DNA from: an uncultured Roseburia sp.
Lineage (GTDB): Bacteria; Bacillota; Clostridia; Lachnospirales; Lachnospiraceae
DNA: 21,500 bases
NCBI GenBank assembly: GCA_946055175.1
Contig: CAMGET010000001.1
Coordinates: 1-21,500 of the forward strand
Direction: 5' to 3'
Each line of letters starts with the position of its first letter. Within the stretch, counting starts at the first letter, position 1. Of this stretch, positions 1 through 7,673 are shown one piece after another. Both the position numbers and the translations under genes were made by a program. The notes under the pieces are model-generated. The model ran no database searches. It had not been told where the DNA came from and saw nothing but the letters and a program-made list of their open reading frames with translations.

Positions 1-1
1 A

Positions 2-877
2 ATCACGAATGATAAATTGGAAGAGGCAATCGCAGAATATGCAAAAGAGTGTACAAAAGAAAAACTGACAGAAATATTAAATTTACTTCGACCGACAAAA
101 CTGCTGGTACCGGCGATGTTAAAAGCACCGAATCAACCGGTACCGTGTTTTTTAAAGAATGGTGACGGAGAACAGTTTTTGGCAGTATTTACTTCCAAGG
201 ACCAAATACCGGCAGAACCGAAAAGCCAGGCAATTTTAAGCATGCCGTTTCCGGCTTGCAACAACCTTGTGGTAAAGGCAGAACTTGCACTTTCGGGAAT
301 GGTCATCAATCCATTCAGCACAAATCTGGTGCTGAAGAAGGAACTTGTGGAAAAACTGCATGAAGTAGATCAGAAGGCGGCGCAGACAAAACAGATTAAG
401 ATGACACCGGAACAGTTTGCGGTATTTGCAAAAAAACAGGTGGAATTCGGTTTACTGCCAAAACGCTTATTCGCAGAAAAAGAAGAATTCGTAAACCGTC
501 TGAGAGATGAAAGGGAAGCTTTTGTGAATCAGCTGTTTAAAGAGACTTTTAAGGAAGAAAAGCTCTACCCATATTCAGAGTCCGACTATTCTGTAATGGC
601 ACTTGATATCGCATCGGATTTACGACTGGTCCGCATTGATTTCCCGGAAAGTGGAATTGTTGCTCCGTTGTGCTATCGCGTTTATCTGACGCTTGATCCG
701 ATTACAAAAAGGGCGGGCTATTATACGATTGAAAAAATGGCAGAAGGAGATGCTCATCTGTTGGGAGGATTTACGGAAGACGGAAAGCATGTATCTTACG
801 GAGAAGCACCTGTGGAAGGCGCTGAGATGGACCGTATTATTACGCTGGCAAGAACACCGGATGGTCTGACCAGCTAG
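2..877 (+). CDS. SseB-family protein, 5' end cut by window edge
   Basis: The frame is open to the first base of the window (codons before position 17 read I-T-N-D-K), so the gene almost certainly starts upstream. The TTG at 17 has no ribosome binding site and is probably internal. About 290 residues are visible. The N-terminal half resembles the SseB N-terminal domain (enhanced serine sensitivity family): a stretch reading LLRPTKLLVPAML is followed by PCFLKNGDGEQFLAVFTS, with LSGMVINPFS near residue 100. The C-terminal half fits the SseB C-terminal domain. No signal peptide or membrane segment is seen in the visible part, so it is probably cytoplasmic. The family's biochemical role is unknown. 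It is followed after 14 nt by a small unknown gene and may share a transcript with it. Confidence 0.75.
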   Translation: MTNDKLEEAIAEYAKECTKEKLTEILNLLRPTKLLVPAMLKAPNQPVPCFLKNGDGEQFLAVFTSKDQIPAEPKSQAILSMPFPACNNLVVKAELALSGMVINPFSTNLVLKKELVEKLHEVDQKAAQTKQIKMTPEQFAVFAKKQVEFGLLPKRLFAEKEEFVNRLRDEREAFVNQLFKETFKEEKLYPYSESDYSVMALDIASDLRLVRIDFPESGIVAPLCYRVYLTLDPITKRAGYYTIEKMAEGDAHLLGGFTEDGKHVSYGEAPVEGAEMDRIITLARTPDGLTS

Positions 878-891
878 ATTAGGAGCGTAAC

Positions 892-1122
892 ATGAGACAG
901 GAAGAATTTAAAATGGAGCGCATGGGGTTGGTGCAGATCGGAGAGGTAATCCCGATTACAGAGGGAAAGCTTCCAACCTCCTATTACTATACCTTGGGAA
1001 AGGCTTACGCGATGTCGGCAAATTTCCCGGTGGGAAACCGTATCAAGTCCAAGGAAGGAAAAGTTGTGGATATTAAAGAGACACCGAAGGGATTTTTTGT
1101 TACGGTGGAATTTGATGAGTGA
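892..1122 (+). CDS. Small conserved-looking protein of unknown function (76 aa)
   Basis: The ATG at 892 has AGGAG at 881-885 with 6 nt spacing, which supports this start over the internal ATG at 913. The product is 76 residues, soluble, with no membrane segment or recognisable motif. It is rich in Gly, Lys and Glu, and its C-terminal half (VGNRIKSKEGKVVDIKETPK onward) has the alternating pattern of a small beta-barrel. I do not recognise the family. It lies 14 nt after the SseB-like gene and 25 nt before the radical SAM gene, so it is probably co-transcribed. That it is a real gene rests on the good ribosome binding site, tight packing and normal amino acid composition. Confidence 0.7.
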   Translation: MRQEEFKMERMGLVQIGEVIPITEGKLPTSYYYTLGKAYAMSANFPVGNRIKSKEGKVVDIKETPKGFFVTVEFDE

Positions 1123-1147
1123 TTAACTGAAGTTGAGAAGAAGAAAG

Positions 1148-2854
1148 ATGAAGATATTACTGACAGCAATTAATGCAAAATATATTCATTCCAATCTGGC
1201 GGTGTATAGCTTAAAGGCATATGCCAAAGAATATAAAGAACAGATTGAAATTGGCGAATATACCATCAACACTCAGATTGATGATATATTAGAACAGATT
1301 TATAAACAAAAGCCCGATGTGCTTTGCTTTTCCTGCTATATCTGGAACATCGGATATGTAGAACGTTTGATAAAGGAATTCCATAAGCTTCGCAAAGAAG
1401 TGCCAATATGGCTCGGCGGTCCGGAGGTTTCCTATGAAGTGGAGACTTTTATGAAACAGCATCCGGAAGTGACGGGAATCGTGATGGGAGAGGGAGAAGA
1501 GACTTTTTCACAACTTTGCCGCCATTATGTGAAGCAGGACATAGAGCTTAATGAGATAGCAGGTATCACTTACCGAAAGAATGGGCAGACACATATCAAT
1601 CCGGCGAGAATGCCCATGGATATGAGTGAGATCCCGTTTTGTTATGAAGAAGCCGGTGATTTTAAAAACCGGATTATTTATTATGAATCCAGCCGCGGAT
1701 GCCCGTTTAGCTGCAGCTATTGTCTGTCTTCCATTGATAAAAAATTGCGCTTCCGGGATTTGGAGCTGGTAAAGAAGGAACTGGCATTTTTTATAGAAAA
1801 AGAAGTGCCACAGGTAAAGTTTGTGGACAGGACCTTTAACTGTGACCATCACCATGCTATGGAAATCTGGCAGTTTATAAAGGAACAGGATAAGGGCATT
1901 ACAAATTTTCACTTTGAAATATCCGCGGACCTTTTAAACGAAGAGGAACTGGAACTGATTGCTTCCATGAGACCGGGGCTTATTCAGTTAGAAATAGGCG
2001 TGCAGTCTACCAACGAGGCAACCATATCCGAAATTCACAGAACGATGAAGCTGGAACGGTTAAAGGAAACCGTAAAACGGATTCAGGAGGCGGGAAATGT
2101 TCATGAGCATCTGGATCTGATTGCAGGACTTCCGTATGAAGATTATGCCACCTTTGCAAAATCCTTTGATGAGATTTATGCGCTGAAACCGAATCAGCTT
2201 CAACTTGGATTTTTAAAGGTCTTAAAAGGCTCATACATGTACGAGCATGCCACTGAGTATGAGATGGTATATCATTCCGATGCACCTTATGAGGTGTTAA
2301 AGACAAAATGGCTTTCTTATGAAGAGGTCTTAAAAATCAAACAGGTAGAAGAAATGCTGGAGGTTTATTATAACAGCGGACAGTTTGAAGTAACCATGAA
2401 GCTCCTGGAGCTGCTGTTTGAAAGCCCGTTTGCGATGTTTCAGAAAATGGGAGCTTTCTATGAAAAGTCGGGATATTTCGCTATGAGTCATTCCAGAATC
2501 CGCAGGTGTGAAATTTTGCTGGAATTTGTAAAAGATTGTTTCCCGGAGCAAAGTGACGTGCACAAAATGTTAGAAGAAAGTCTGACGTTTGACTTGTATT
2601 ACCGGGAAAATTGTAAAAGCAGGCCGTCCTGGGCACCGGCACCTTCGGAGTTTAAAACTGAGACAAAAGCATACTGCAAATGTGGTTCCTTATCCCATGT
2701 GGAACCGTTTCACTATGTGTTCCCGACGAAAAAAGAACGTAGTATCAGGACGTTGCCGGCACGAAGAGACGAATGGCAGTATATCCTGTTTGATTATGAA
2801 AACCGGGATCCGCTCGACCGTCAGGCAGAAGTCCGGATAGTGGAAAAAATATAG
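1148..2854 (+). CDS. B12-binding domain / radical SAM protein (DUF4080 type)
   Basis: The product is 568 residues from the ATG at 1148. An in-frame TTG at 1133 would add five basic residues, but the family-typical N-terminus MKILLTAINAKYIHSNLAVY starts at 1148. Residues ~1-130 form a cobalamin-binding-like Rossmann domain (LGGPEVSYE, GIVMGEGEETF) without the DxHxxG histidine motif. Residues ~175-380 are the radical SAM barrel, with the 4Fe-4S ligands in the CxxxCxxC motif RGCPFSCSYC (C185, C189, C192). The C-terminal ~180 residues match the DUF4080 region. The protein should cleave S-adenosylmethionine reductively; the substrate is unknown. It ends 11 nt before nth. Family assignment is firm, function is not. 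Confidence 0.88.
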   Translation: MKILLTAINAKYIHSNLAVYSLKAYAKEYKEQIEIGEYTINTQIDDILEQIYKQKPDVLCFSCYIWNIGYVERLIKEFHKLRKEVPIWLGGPEVSYEVETFMKQHPEVTGIVMGEGEETFSQLCRHYVKQDIELNEIAGITYRKNGQTHINPARMPMDMSEIPFCYEEAGDFKNRIIYYESSRGCPFSCSYCLSSIDKKLRFRDLELVKKELAFFIEKEVPQVKFVDRTFNCDHHHAMEIWQFIKEQDKGITNFHFEISADLLNEEELELIASMRPGLIQLEIGVQSTNEATISEIHRTMKLERLKETVKRIQEAGNVHEHLDLIAGLPYEDYATFAKSFDEIYALKPNQLQLGFLKVLKGSYMYEHATEYEMVYHSDAPYEVLKTKWLSYEEVLKIKQVEEMLEVYYNSGQFEVTMKLLELLFESPFAMFQKMGAFYEKSGYFAMSHSRIRRCEILLEFVKDCFPEQSDVHKMLEESLTFDLYYRENCKSRPSWAPAPSEFKTETKAYCKCGSLSHVEPFHYVFPTKKERSIRTLPARRDEWQYILFDYENRDPLDRQAEVRIVEKI

Positions 2855-2865
2855 AGGAGACCTAT

Positions 2866-3513
2866 ATGACAAAACGTACAAAGGAAATACTTGACAGACT
2901 GGATAAGGAATACGGCACGGAATATGTCTGCTATCTCAATCATGAGAATGCATGGCAGCTTTTGATTGCAGTGATTTTAAGCGCACAGTGCACAGATGCC
3001 AGAGTCAATATTGTAACGAAGGATTTGTTCCAAAAATATGACAGTTTAGAGAAATTTGCAAATGCCAATTTAGAAGAACTGGAGCAGGATATTAAGTCTA
3101 CCGGCTTTTATCACAATAAGGCAAAAAACATCATTGCTTGTGCAAAACGCTTGGTTTATGAATTCCATGGAGAAGTACCATCAACGATTGAGGAGCTTAC
3201 CTCGCTTGCCGGAGTCGGCAGAAAGACGGCAAATGTCATCCGCGGAAATATTTATAATGAGCCGAGTATTGTAGTGGATACGCATGTGAAACGTATTTCA
3301 AGAAGGCTTGGTTTTACAAAGGAAACGGATCCGGAAAAGATAGAATATGAACTGATGAAGGTATTGCCAAAGGATCATTGGATTTTATATAACATTCAGA
3401 TTATTACGTTTGGCAGAAATATCTGTTTTGCAAGGAGTCCAAAATGCGAAGAATGCTTCCTGCAGGATTTATGTAAGGCAAAGGACCGTTCGGATAAGAA
3501 GGCAAAAAAATGA
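2866..3513 (+). CDS. nth: Endonuclease III (DNA glycosylase/AP lyase)
   Basis: The product is 215 residues, the usual length for Nth, a bifunctional base-excision repair enzyme that removes oxidised pyrimidines and cuts the abasic site. A helix-hairpin-helix with LAGVGRKTANVI supplies the catalytic lysine K120, and VVDTHVKR supplies the catalytic aspartate D138; both fall at the Escherichia coli Nth residue numbers. The 4Fe-4S cluster motif C-x6-C-x2-C-x5-C is intact at C187, C194, C197 and C203. The ATG at 2866 is preceded by GAGGAG. The stop codon overlaps the start of the exonuclease gene by 4 bases, so the two are translationally coupled, a sensible pairing of two DNA-repair nucleases. 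Confidence 0.96.
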   Translation: MTKRTKEILDRLDKEYGTEYVCYLNHENAWQLLIAVILSAQCTDARVNIVTKDLFQKYDSLEKFANANLEELEQDIKSTGFYHNKAKNIIACAKRLVYEFHGEVPSTIEELTSLAGVGRKTANVIRGNIYNEPSIVVDTHVKRISRRLGFTKETDPEKIEYELMKVLPKDHWILYNIQIITFGRNICFARSPKCEECFLQDLCKAKDRSDKKAKK

Positions 3514-4229
3514 TAGAAGACTATGTAGCAATTGATTTGGAAATGACGGGCCTGAATGCAAAGACAGACCACATCTTAGAAGTGGCTGCAGTACGTATCC
3601 GTAAGGGAAAAGAAACCGCTTCCTTTTCCACTGTTGTAAATCCTAAGGTGCAATTAAGTGAGAACATTACGGAACTGACGGGAATTACAAGACAGGAAGC
3701 AGAGAATGGGGCAGACTTAGATGAGACGTTATCAGCATTTTTGGAATTTTTAGGGGAGGATATCCTGGTTGGTCAGAACATCATCTTTGACTATTCCTTT
3801 TTAAAACAGTGGGCAGTCAATCATAAATTAGTATTAGAGAAAAAGTCTGTGGACACATTAAAACTGGCCAGAATTTTTTTGCCGAAAGAACAGAAAAAGA
3901 ATCTGGAAAGTCTCTGTACTTATTTTGAAGTGGAAAGAGTAAATGCTCATCGGGCACTGGAAGATGTAAGAGAGACAGTACAGATATTTGAAAAAATGAA
4001 GGCAGTATACGGAGAAAAACAACCGGATGCATTTGAACCCAAGCCACTAATCTATAAGGCGAAAAAACAAACGCCGGCAACACCGCAGCAACTGCGGTAT
4101 TTAAACCGTTTTGCAGCATATTATAGAATTGAAATCCCGGAATTGTCACAGGCACTGACAAGAAGTGAAGCGTCCCGCCTGACAGACAGGCTGATTGCAA
4201 AGTATGGAAAAATAAAAGAAGCAGAGTGA
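3510..4229 (+). CDS. DEDDh 3'-5' exonuclease (DnaQ/PolC epsilon-like)
   Basis: The product is 239 residues. All exonuclease motifs are visible: Exo I AIDLEMTGL (D9, E11), Exo II GQNIIFDYSFL (D94) and Exo III HRALEDV (H147, D152), which places it in the DEDDh class of DNA polymerase III epsilon/PolC-type 3'-5' exonucleases acting on DNA or RNA ends. Residues ~185-239 form a separate tail (TPQQLRYLNRFAAYYRIEIP, then LTRSEASRLTDRLIAKYG). It looks like a small helical domain seen at the C-termini of other nucleic-acid proteins and may add substrate or partner binding. The start overlaps the nth stop by 4 bases. It is too short to be a polymerase. The exact cellular role (proofreading, repair or RNA turnover) cannot be fixed from sequence. 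Confidence 0.88.
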   Translation: MIEDYVAIDLEMTGLNAKTDHILEVAAVRIRKGKETASFSTVVNPKVQLSENITELTGITRQEAENGADLDETLSAFLEFLGEDILVGQNIIFDYSFLKQWAVNHKLVLEKKSVDTLKLARIFLPKEQKKNLESLCTYFEVERVNAHRALEDVRETVQIFEKMKAVYGEKQPDAFEPKPLIYKAKKQTPATPQQLRYLNRFAAYYRIEIPELSQALTRSEASRLTDRLIAKYGKIKEAE

Positions 4230-4238
4230 CTACTCTGC
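4221..4238 (-). terminator. Hairpin spanning two convergent stop codons; intrinsic terminator for the minus strand
   Basis: GCAGAGT (4221-4227), loop GACT, ACTCTGC (4232-4238): a perfect 7-bp stem covering both the TGA of the exonuclease and the TAG of the opposing gene. Read on the minus strand it is followed at once by the T-rich tract TTCTTTTATTTTT (4220 down to 4208), so it works best as a terminator for the minus-strand gene. The + side has no immediate T tract. Confidence 0.6.
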
Positions 4239-4841
4239 CTCCGAAAATTCTGTCAGTTTTTTTACAATAGAATTCCGCATCAGGGTCGGAAGTGCCTCCG
4301 CCTGCGTCTTTAACCAGACCAGTTTGTCGGGCATCTGATGTGAACGGTAATAAACTGCCAACGTCATATAGTGAGAAGTGAAATCAGAACCGGTGCTTAT
4401 AGCAAATTCCAAAACAGGAACTGCTGCATCTATATGGTTAAGTTCAATTAAACGGTCGGCATATTGATTGAGAAGTTTTAACATTTCCACATAATTATTA
4501 TCATACTCTGTTAAAGCGGTAAGATTTGCAGGACCATATAAAAGTTTTAAATCGGTATTGGTTTTTCCGGCTAAGTTAAGCATCTTTTTATCACCAAAAG
4601 CAGTAAGTTCTGTTTCCAGTTCAGATAAAGCATCATCAGGAAAGGAACCTATTGAAAAGGAATCAAATGGTATGGTAATATAGGGAAGCTCGCTGATGTC
4701 TTTTCGCCTTACATGATTGGCTTCACTCTCGCGGGCCCAGAAATTTTCCTCTACTTCGTTCTGACGCCTGTCATGGCGTTTGCGATATAAGGAAATAACG
4801 GATAAAAAAATAATAAATAAACCTAAAAAAAGAAATGGCAT
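4230..4841 (-). CDS. Membrane-anchored protein of unknown function with TPR-like C-terminus
   Basis: This is the only convincing minus-strand gene. I place the start at the ATG at 4841, which has AAGGA a few bases upstream on its strand and begins directly with a membrane segment (MPFLFLGLFIIFLSVISLY). The longer frame from 4895 would overlap the divergent small gene. The product is 203 residues: one N-terminal helix, a basic stop-transfer stretch (YRKRHDRRQNE), a conserved-looking ENFWARE...RRKDISELPYI segment, then a helical region from ~70 on, including ALTEYDNNYVEMLKLLNQYAD and VPVLEFAISTGSDFTSHYMT, that has the look of degenerate TPR repeats. It is probably anchored with the bulk in the cytoplasm. 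No enzyme motif is seen and I do not recognise a named family. Confidence 0.75.
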   Translation of the reverse strand: MPFLFLGLFIIFLSVISLYRKRHDRRQNEVEENFWARESEANHVRRKDISELPYITIPFDSFSIGSFPDDALSELETELTAFGDKKMLNLAGKTNTDLKLLYGPANLTALTEYDNNYVEMLKLLNQYADRLIELNHIDAAVPVLEFAISTGSDFTSHYMTLAVYYRSHQMPDKLVWLKTQAEALPTLMRNSIVKKLTEFSEAE

Positions 4842-4879
4842 AATGTCCTTTCTATTTTCACCGAAAAGAGGTAAAAATA

Positions 4880-4984
4880 ATGTATGATTTTTCAAAAAAA
4901 AGAAATAAAAAATTAATGATTATTGTTGTATTAATTCTGATTGCGGCAATGGTACTAACTACACTCTTAGCTGCTTTCATGTAA
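4880..4984 (+). CDS. 34-residue single-span membrane peptide
   Basis: ATG at 4880 and TAA at 4982-4984 frame a 34-codon gene preceded by AAGAGG (4866-4871), about 8 nt away. The peptide starts MYDFSKKRNKKL, is strongly basic up to residue 11, and continues as one unbroken hydrophobic helix to the end, finishing LLAAFM. This N-in basic, single-helix design resembles small Firmicutes membrane peptides such as the DUF4044-type proteins, though I cannot assign it to that family. It starts 38 bp from the divergent minus-strand gene and lies ~120 bp before the VanW gene. Codon choice and the well-placed ribosome binding site argue against chance. Function unknown. Confidence 0.6.
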   Translation: MYDFSKKRNKKLMIIVVLILIAAMVLTTLLAAFM

Positions 4985-5034
4985 AATATACTAAAAAACG
5001 ATGTGGGAGTCAAATATATTCGTGGTTATGCACC

Positions 5035-5064
5035 TTGCAAAAAATGAAAGAACAAGGGTATACT
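5035..5064 (+). promoter_or_regulatory. Sigma-A-type promoter before the VanW gene
   Basis: TTGCAA at 5035-5040 and TATACT at 5059-5064, separated by 18 nt. Transcription would begin near 5071, leaving a leader of about 35-40 nt before the VanW-domain gene. The 4985-5104 gap holds nothing else recognisable. Confidence 0.5.
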
Positions 5065-5104
5065 AAACTCAATGTTTACATAATGAATATAATGAGGGAA
5101 AAGA

Positions 5105-6574
5105 TTGAGCATGAAAAAGATGAGACCACTTGTAGCGATGATGGCTTTTTTACTAATGGGCATTGTGCTATTCGGAGAAAATGACCGGATTAATGCACAG
5201 AGCAAAGATGAGGGAATCGCAGAAGGTATTTATATTGAAAGCGTATATATCGGTGGTATGTCCGCAGAGGAAGCCGAAATGGCACTTGCGGACTATGTTG
5301 CAGAACTTGCGGAGAAGGAGTTTACACTGGAAGCAGGGGATAAGCAGCTGACCTTTACAGCAGGACAGATGGGCTTAGAGGTGTTAAATGATCATATCAT
5401 TCAGACCGCACTGGACGTAGGAAAGACAGGAAGCCTTTTAAAACGATATAAAGACTTGAAGGATTTAGAGCAGGGTGATCTAATCCTTGAATTGAATCTG
5501 GGTGTTGACCGTACTGCAATTACTGCGTTAATCAATGACAATTTAAAAAAGATTAACACAGAGGCAGTGAATAATGGACTTATTCGTGAAAAAGGAGCGT
5601 TTACCTATGTACCGGGTACTACGGGAATTGAAGTGAATGTGACAGCGTCGACTGCTTTGATTGAAGAATATATCTGCACCGAATGGGATCGCGAGGATGC
5701 CACGGTGTTATTAAGTGCCGAAATTACAGAACCCAAGGGAACGAAAGAAGAACTTGCAAAAGTAAAGGATTTGCTCAGTTCTTACAGTACAAACTTTCGG
5801 ACCTCCGGTGCAGCACGAATCACAAATATTAATGTGGCAACAGACAGAATCAATGGAACCGTATTATACCCGGGAGAAGAATTTTCTGTAAATGAGACAA
5901 TCCAGCCAAGAGATGCGGCTCATGGATATAAAGAAGCCGGCTCTTACGAGGGCGGGCAGACCGTTCAATCCTATGGCGGTGGTGTGTGCCAGGTGTCTAC
6001 GACTTTATATAATGCTGTGATTCTGGCAGAACTTGGGGTGACCGAGCGCCAGAGCCATTCCATGACGGTGTCATATGTACCGTTGTCAATGGATGCAGCG
6101 ATTGCAGGGGATTACCTGGATTTTAAGTTTGTAAATAATACAGAAGCACCAATCTATATCGAAGGGTATACAAAAGGAAAAGATTTATATTTCAATATTT
6201 ACGGAGAAGAAACCAGACCGGCAAACAGGGAGATTTCGTTTGAGACGGTCGTATTGGAAACCATGGACCCGGGTACACAGTTTACAGCATCCGAGGATCC
6301 AATCGGAAGTGTGATTCAGACACAGTCAAAGCATATCGGCTATAAGACACAGCTTTGGAAAATTGTCAAAGTAGACGGTGTAGAGAAAAGCCGGGAACTG
6401 TTTAATAAGAGCAGTTATCGTTCTTCTCCAAAAATCTTAAAGGTCGGAATTGCAACGGATAATGAATCTCTTCGAAGCAGTGTATATAGTGCAATTGCAA
6501 CCGGAGATGCGGCAACAATTTATGATGCACTATACTGGACCCATCCGGAAGCTGCGGCTGCGGTTCTTAACTAA
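5105..6574 (+). CDS. VanW-domain cell-envelope protein with peptidoglycan-binding-like and G5-like regions
   Basis: The product is 489 residues. The TTG at 5105 is best placed relative to GAGGG (5094-5098, 6 nt); the ATG at 5111 is an alternative that removes two residues. A signal peptide or N-terminal anchor (basic MKKMRP then VAMMAFLLMGIVLF) implies export. Residues ~40-210 match the repeat region often preceding VanW (PG_binding_4 type: YIGGMSAEEAEMAL, YVPGTTGIEV). Residues ~225-370 are the VanW domain, with TNINVATDRINGTVLYPGEE, the signature YGGGVCQVSTTLYNA (290-304) and SHSMTVSYVP. Residues ~375-445 resemble a G5 domain. VanW proteins occur in vancomycin-resistance operons and many clostridial genomes; their activity is unknown. 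No other van gene is present, so I make no resistance claim. Confidence 0.88.
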   Translation: MSMKKMRPLVAMMAFLLMGIVLFGENDRINAQSKDEGIAEGIYIESVYIGGMSAEEAEMALADYVAELAEKEFTLEAGDKQLTFTAGQMGLEVLNDHIIQTALDVGKTGSLLKRYKDLKDLEQGDLILELNLGVDRTAITALINDNLKKINTEAVNNGLIREKGAFTYVPGTTGIEVNVTASTALIEEYICTEWDREDATVLLSAEITEPKGTKEELAKVKDLLSSYSTNFRTSGAARITNINVATDRINGTVLYPGEEFSVNETIQPRDAAHGYKEAGSYEGGQTVQSYGGGVCQVSTTLYNAVILAELGVTERQSHSMTVSYVPLSMDAAIAGDYLDFKFVNNTEAPIYIEGYTKGKDLYFNIYGEETRPANREISFETVVLETMDPGTQFTASEDPIGSVIQTQSKHIGYKTQLWKIVKVDGVEKSRELFNKSSYRSSPKILKVGIATDNESLRSSVYSAIATGDAATIYDALYWTHPEAAAAVLN

Positions 6575-6588
6575 AAATGGATATAACG

Positions 6589-6610
6589 GGCTGCCTCATA
6601 TGAGACAGCC
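6589..6610 (+). terminator. Imperfect hairpin after the VanW gene
   Basis: GGCTG (6589-6593) pairs with CAGCC (6606-6610), enclosing one C/A mismatch and the palindrome CTCATATGAG. It lies 14 nt after the VanW stop codon. The following bases (TATTGCTATAATT) are only partly T-rich, so termination is likely weak, or the hairpin may simply separate two transcription units. Confidence 0.35.
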
Positions 6611-6613
6611 TAT

Positions 6614-6622
6614 TGCTATAAT
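6614..6622 (+). promoter_or_regulatory. Extended -10 promoter candidate before the HypE-like gene
   Basis: TGCTATAAT (6614-6622) is a perfect TGn-TATAAT extended -10 element. The -35 position (CCTCAT, 6594-6599) is poor, which extended -10 promoters tolerate. Transcription would start near 6629, 12 nt before the ATG at 6641. Confidence 0.35.
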
Positions 6623-6640
6623 TACGAATAGGTAAAAAAT

Positions 6641-7630
6641 ATGAAAATTGGAAAAGTACCGGAGAACGTTCTTGCGCGTTCTATTTTGAAACAACTTCAT
6701 ACAAAACGTTCCGAAGTTCTTTTGGGAGCAGGAATCGGAGAAGACTGTGCAGCAGTGAAGCTCGCGGAGGATGAAATTTTTGTCCTTTCTACAGACCCGA
6801 TTACCGGAACTGCAAAAGATATCGGAAAGCTTGCCATTCAGATTACTTTAAATGATCTGGCCAGCTCAGGAGCAGAACCTGTGGGTGTGCTTCTTACGAT
6901 TCTGCTTCCGGAAAACGCAAAGGAATCCCAACTGAAGCAGATTATGGCACAGATGGAAGAGGGCTGTGCAACTGCGAGAGTGCAGATTATGGGCGGACAT
7001 ACCGAAGTGACAGCTGTAGTAAATCAGCCGGTGGTTACGGTATGCGGCGTTGGTAAAGTGAAAGAAGGAAAATTGGTCATGACCTCAGGCGCCAGACCCG
7101 GAATGGATCTGGTTGTTACCAAGTGGATTGGAATTGAAGGAACTTCCATTATTGCAAAAGAAAAGGAAGAAGAATTAAAGACAAGATTTTCAGCGTCTTT
7201 CATTGAAAAAGCAAAGGGGCTGGATGTGTATCTGTCTGTTTTGTCGGAGGCCGCAGTCGCCGTTTCGTCTGGCGTTAGTGCAATGCATGATGTCACAGAA
7301 GGCGGTATTTTTGGAGCTCTGTGGGAAATGGCAGAAGCATCTGGCGTCGGACTTGATGTGGATTTGAAAAAGATTCCGGTTCGGCAGGAAACCATCGAAA
7401 TCTGTGAGTTTTATGGCATCAATCCGTATCGGCTGATTTCAAGCGGATCTATGCTAATGGCTACAACAGATGGCAATAAAATGGTGAGAGAACTGGAGAA
7501 GGCCGGTATCCATGCAGTCGTCATCGGTAAGGTGACGGAAGGAAAAGACCGTGTGATTCGCAAGGATGAAGAAGAACACAGTTTTTTGGAACGGCCGAAG
7601 ACGGATGAACTGTATAATATTTATGCCTGA
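6641..7630 (+). CDS. HypE-like AIR synthase-family protein
   Basis: The product is 329 residues of the PurM/HypE/SelD/ThiL ATP-binding superfamily. The N-terminal domain has the glycine-rich GAGIGEDCAAV (30-39), STDPITG (50-56), NDLASSGAEPVG (71-82) and GGHTEV (118-123); the C-terminal domain has HDVTEGGIFGALWEMAEASGVG. HypE dehydrates thiocarboxamide on its C-terminal cysteine to make the cyanide ligand of NiFe hydrogenase. This protein ends DELYNIYA with no terminal cysteine, and no other hyp gene is nearby. It is therefore better called a HypE paralogue that probably phosphorylates an unknown substrate using ATP. The following Lrp gene starts 43 nt later. Confidence 0.82.
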   Translation: MKIGKVPENVLARSILKQLHTKRSEVLLGAGIGEDCAAVKLAEDEIFVLSTDPITGTAKDIGKLAIQITLNDLASSGAEPVGVLLTILLPENAKESQLKQIMAQMEEGCATARVQIMGGHTEVTAVVNQPVVTVCGVGKVKEGKLVMTSGARPGMDLVVTKWIGIEGTSIIAKEKEEELKTRFSASFIEKAKGLDVYLSVLSEAAVAVSSGVSAMHDVTEGGIFGALWEMAEASGVGLDVDLKKIPVRQETIEICEFYGINPYRLISSGSMLMATTDGNKMVRELEKAGIHAVVIGKVTEGKDRVIRKDEEEHSFLERPKTDELYNIYA

Positions 7631-7673
7631 AACGATGAAGTGCGGGCAGAAAACATGAGAAAGGATTAAGAAA

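Noticed and set aside
4842..4895. Longer N-terminus of the minus-strand gene
   Set aside because: It would overlap the divergent small gene and bypass the well-placed AAGGA/ATG at 4841; the extra residues would also precede a natural signal-anchor start.
5105..6574. Vancomycin-resistance determinant because of the VanW domain
   Set aside because: VanW-domain proteins are common in susceptible Clostridia and there is no vanA/B, vanH, vanX, vanR or vanS nearby.
6641..7630. Hydrogenase maturation HypE
   Set aside because: No C-terminal cysteine motif and no hyp genes nearby; kept as HypE-like only.
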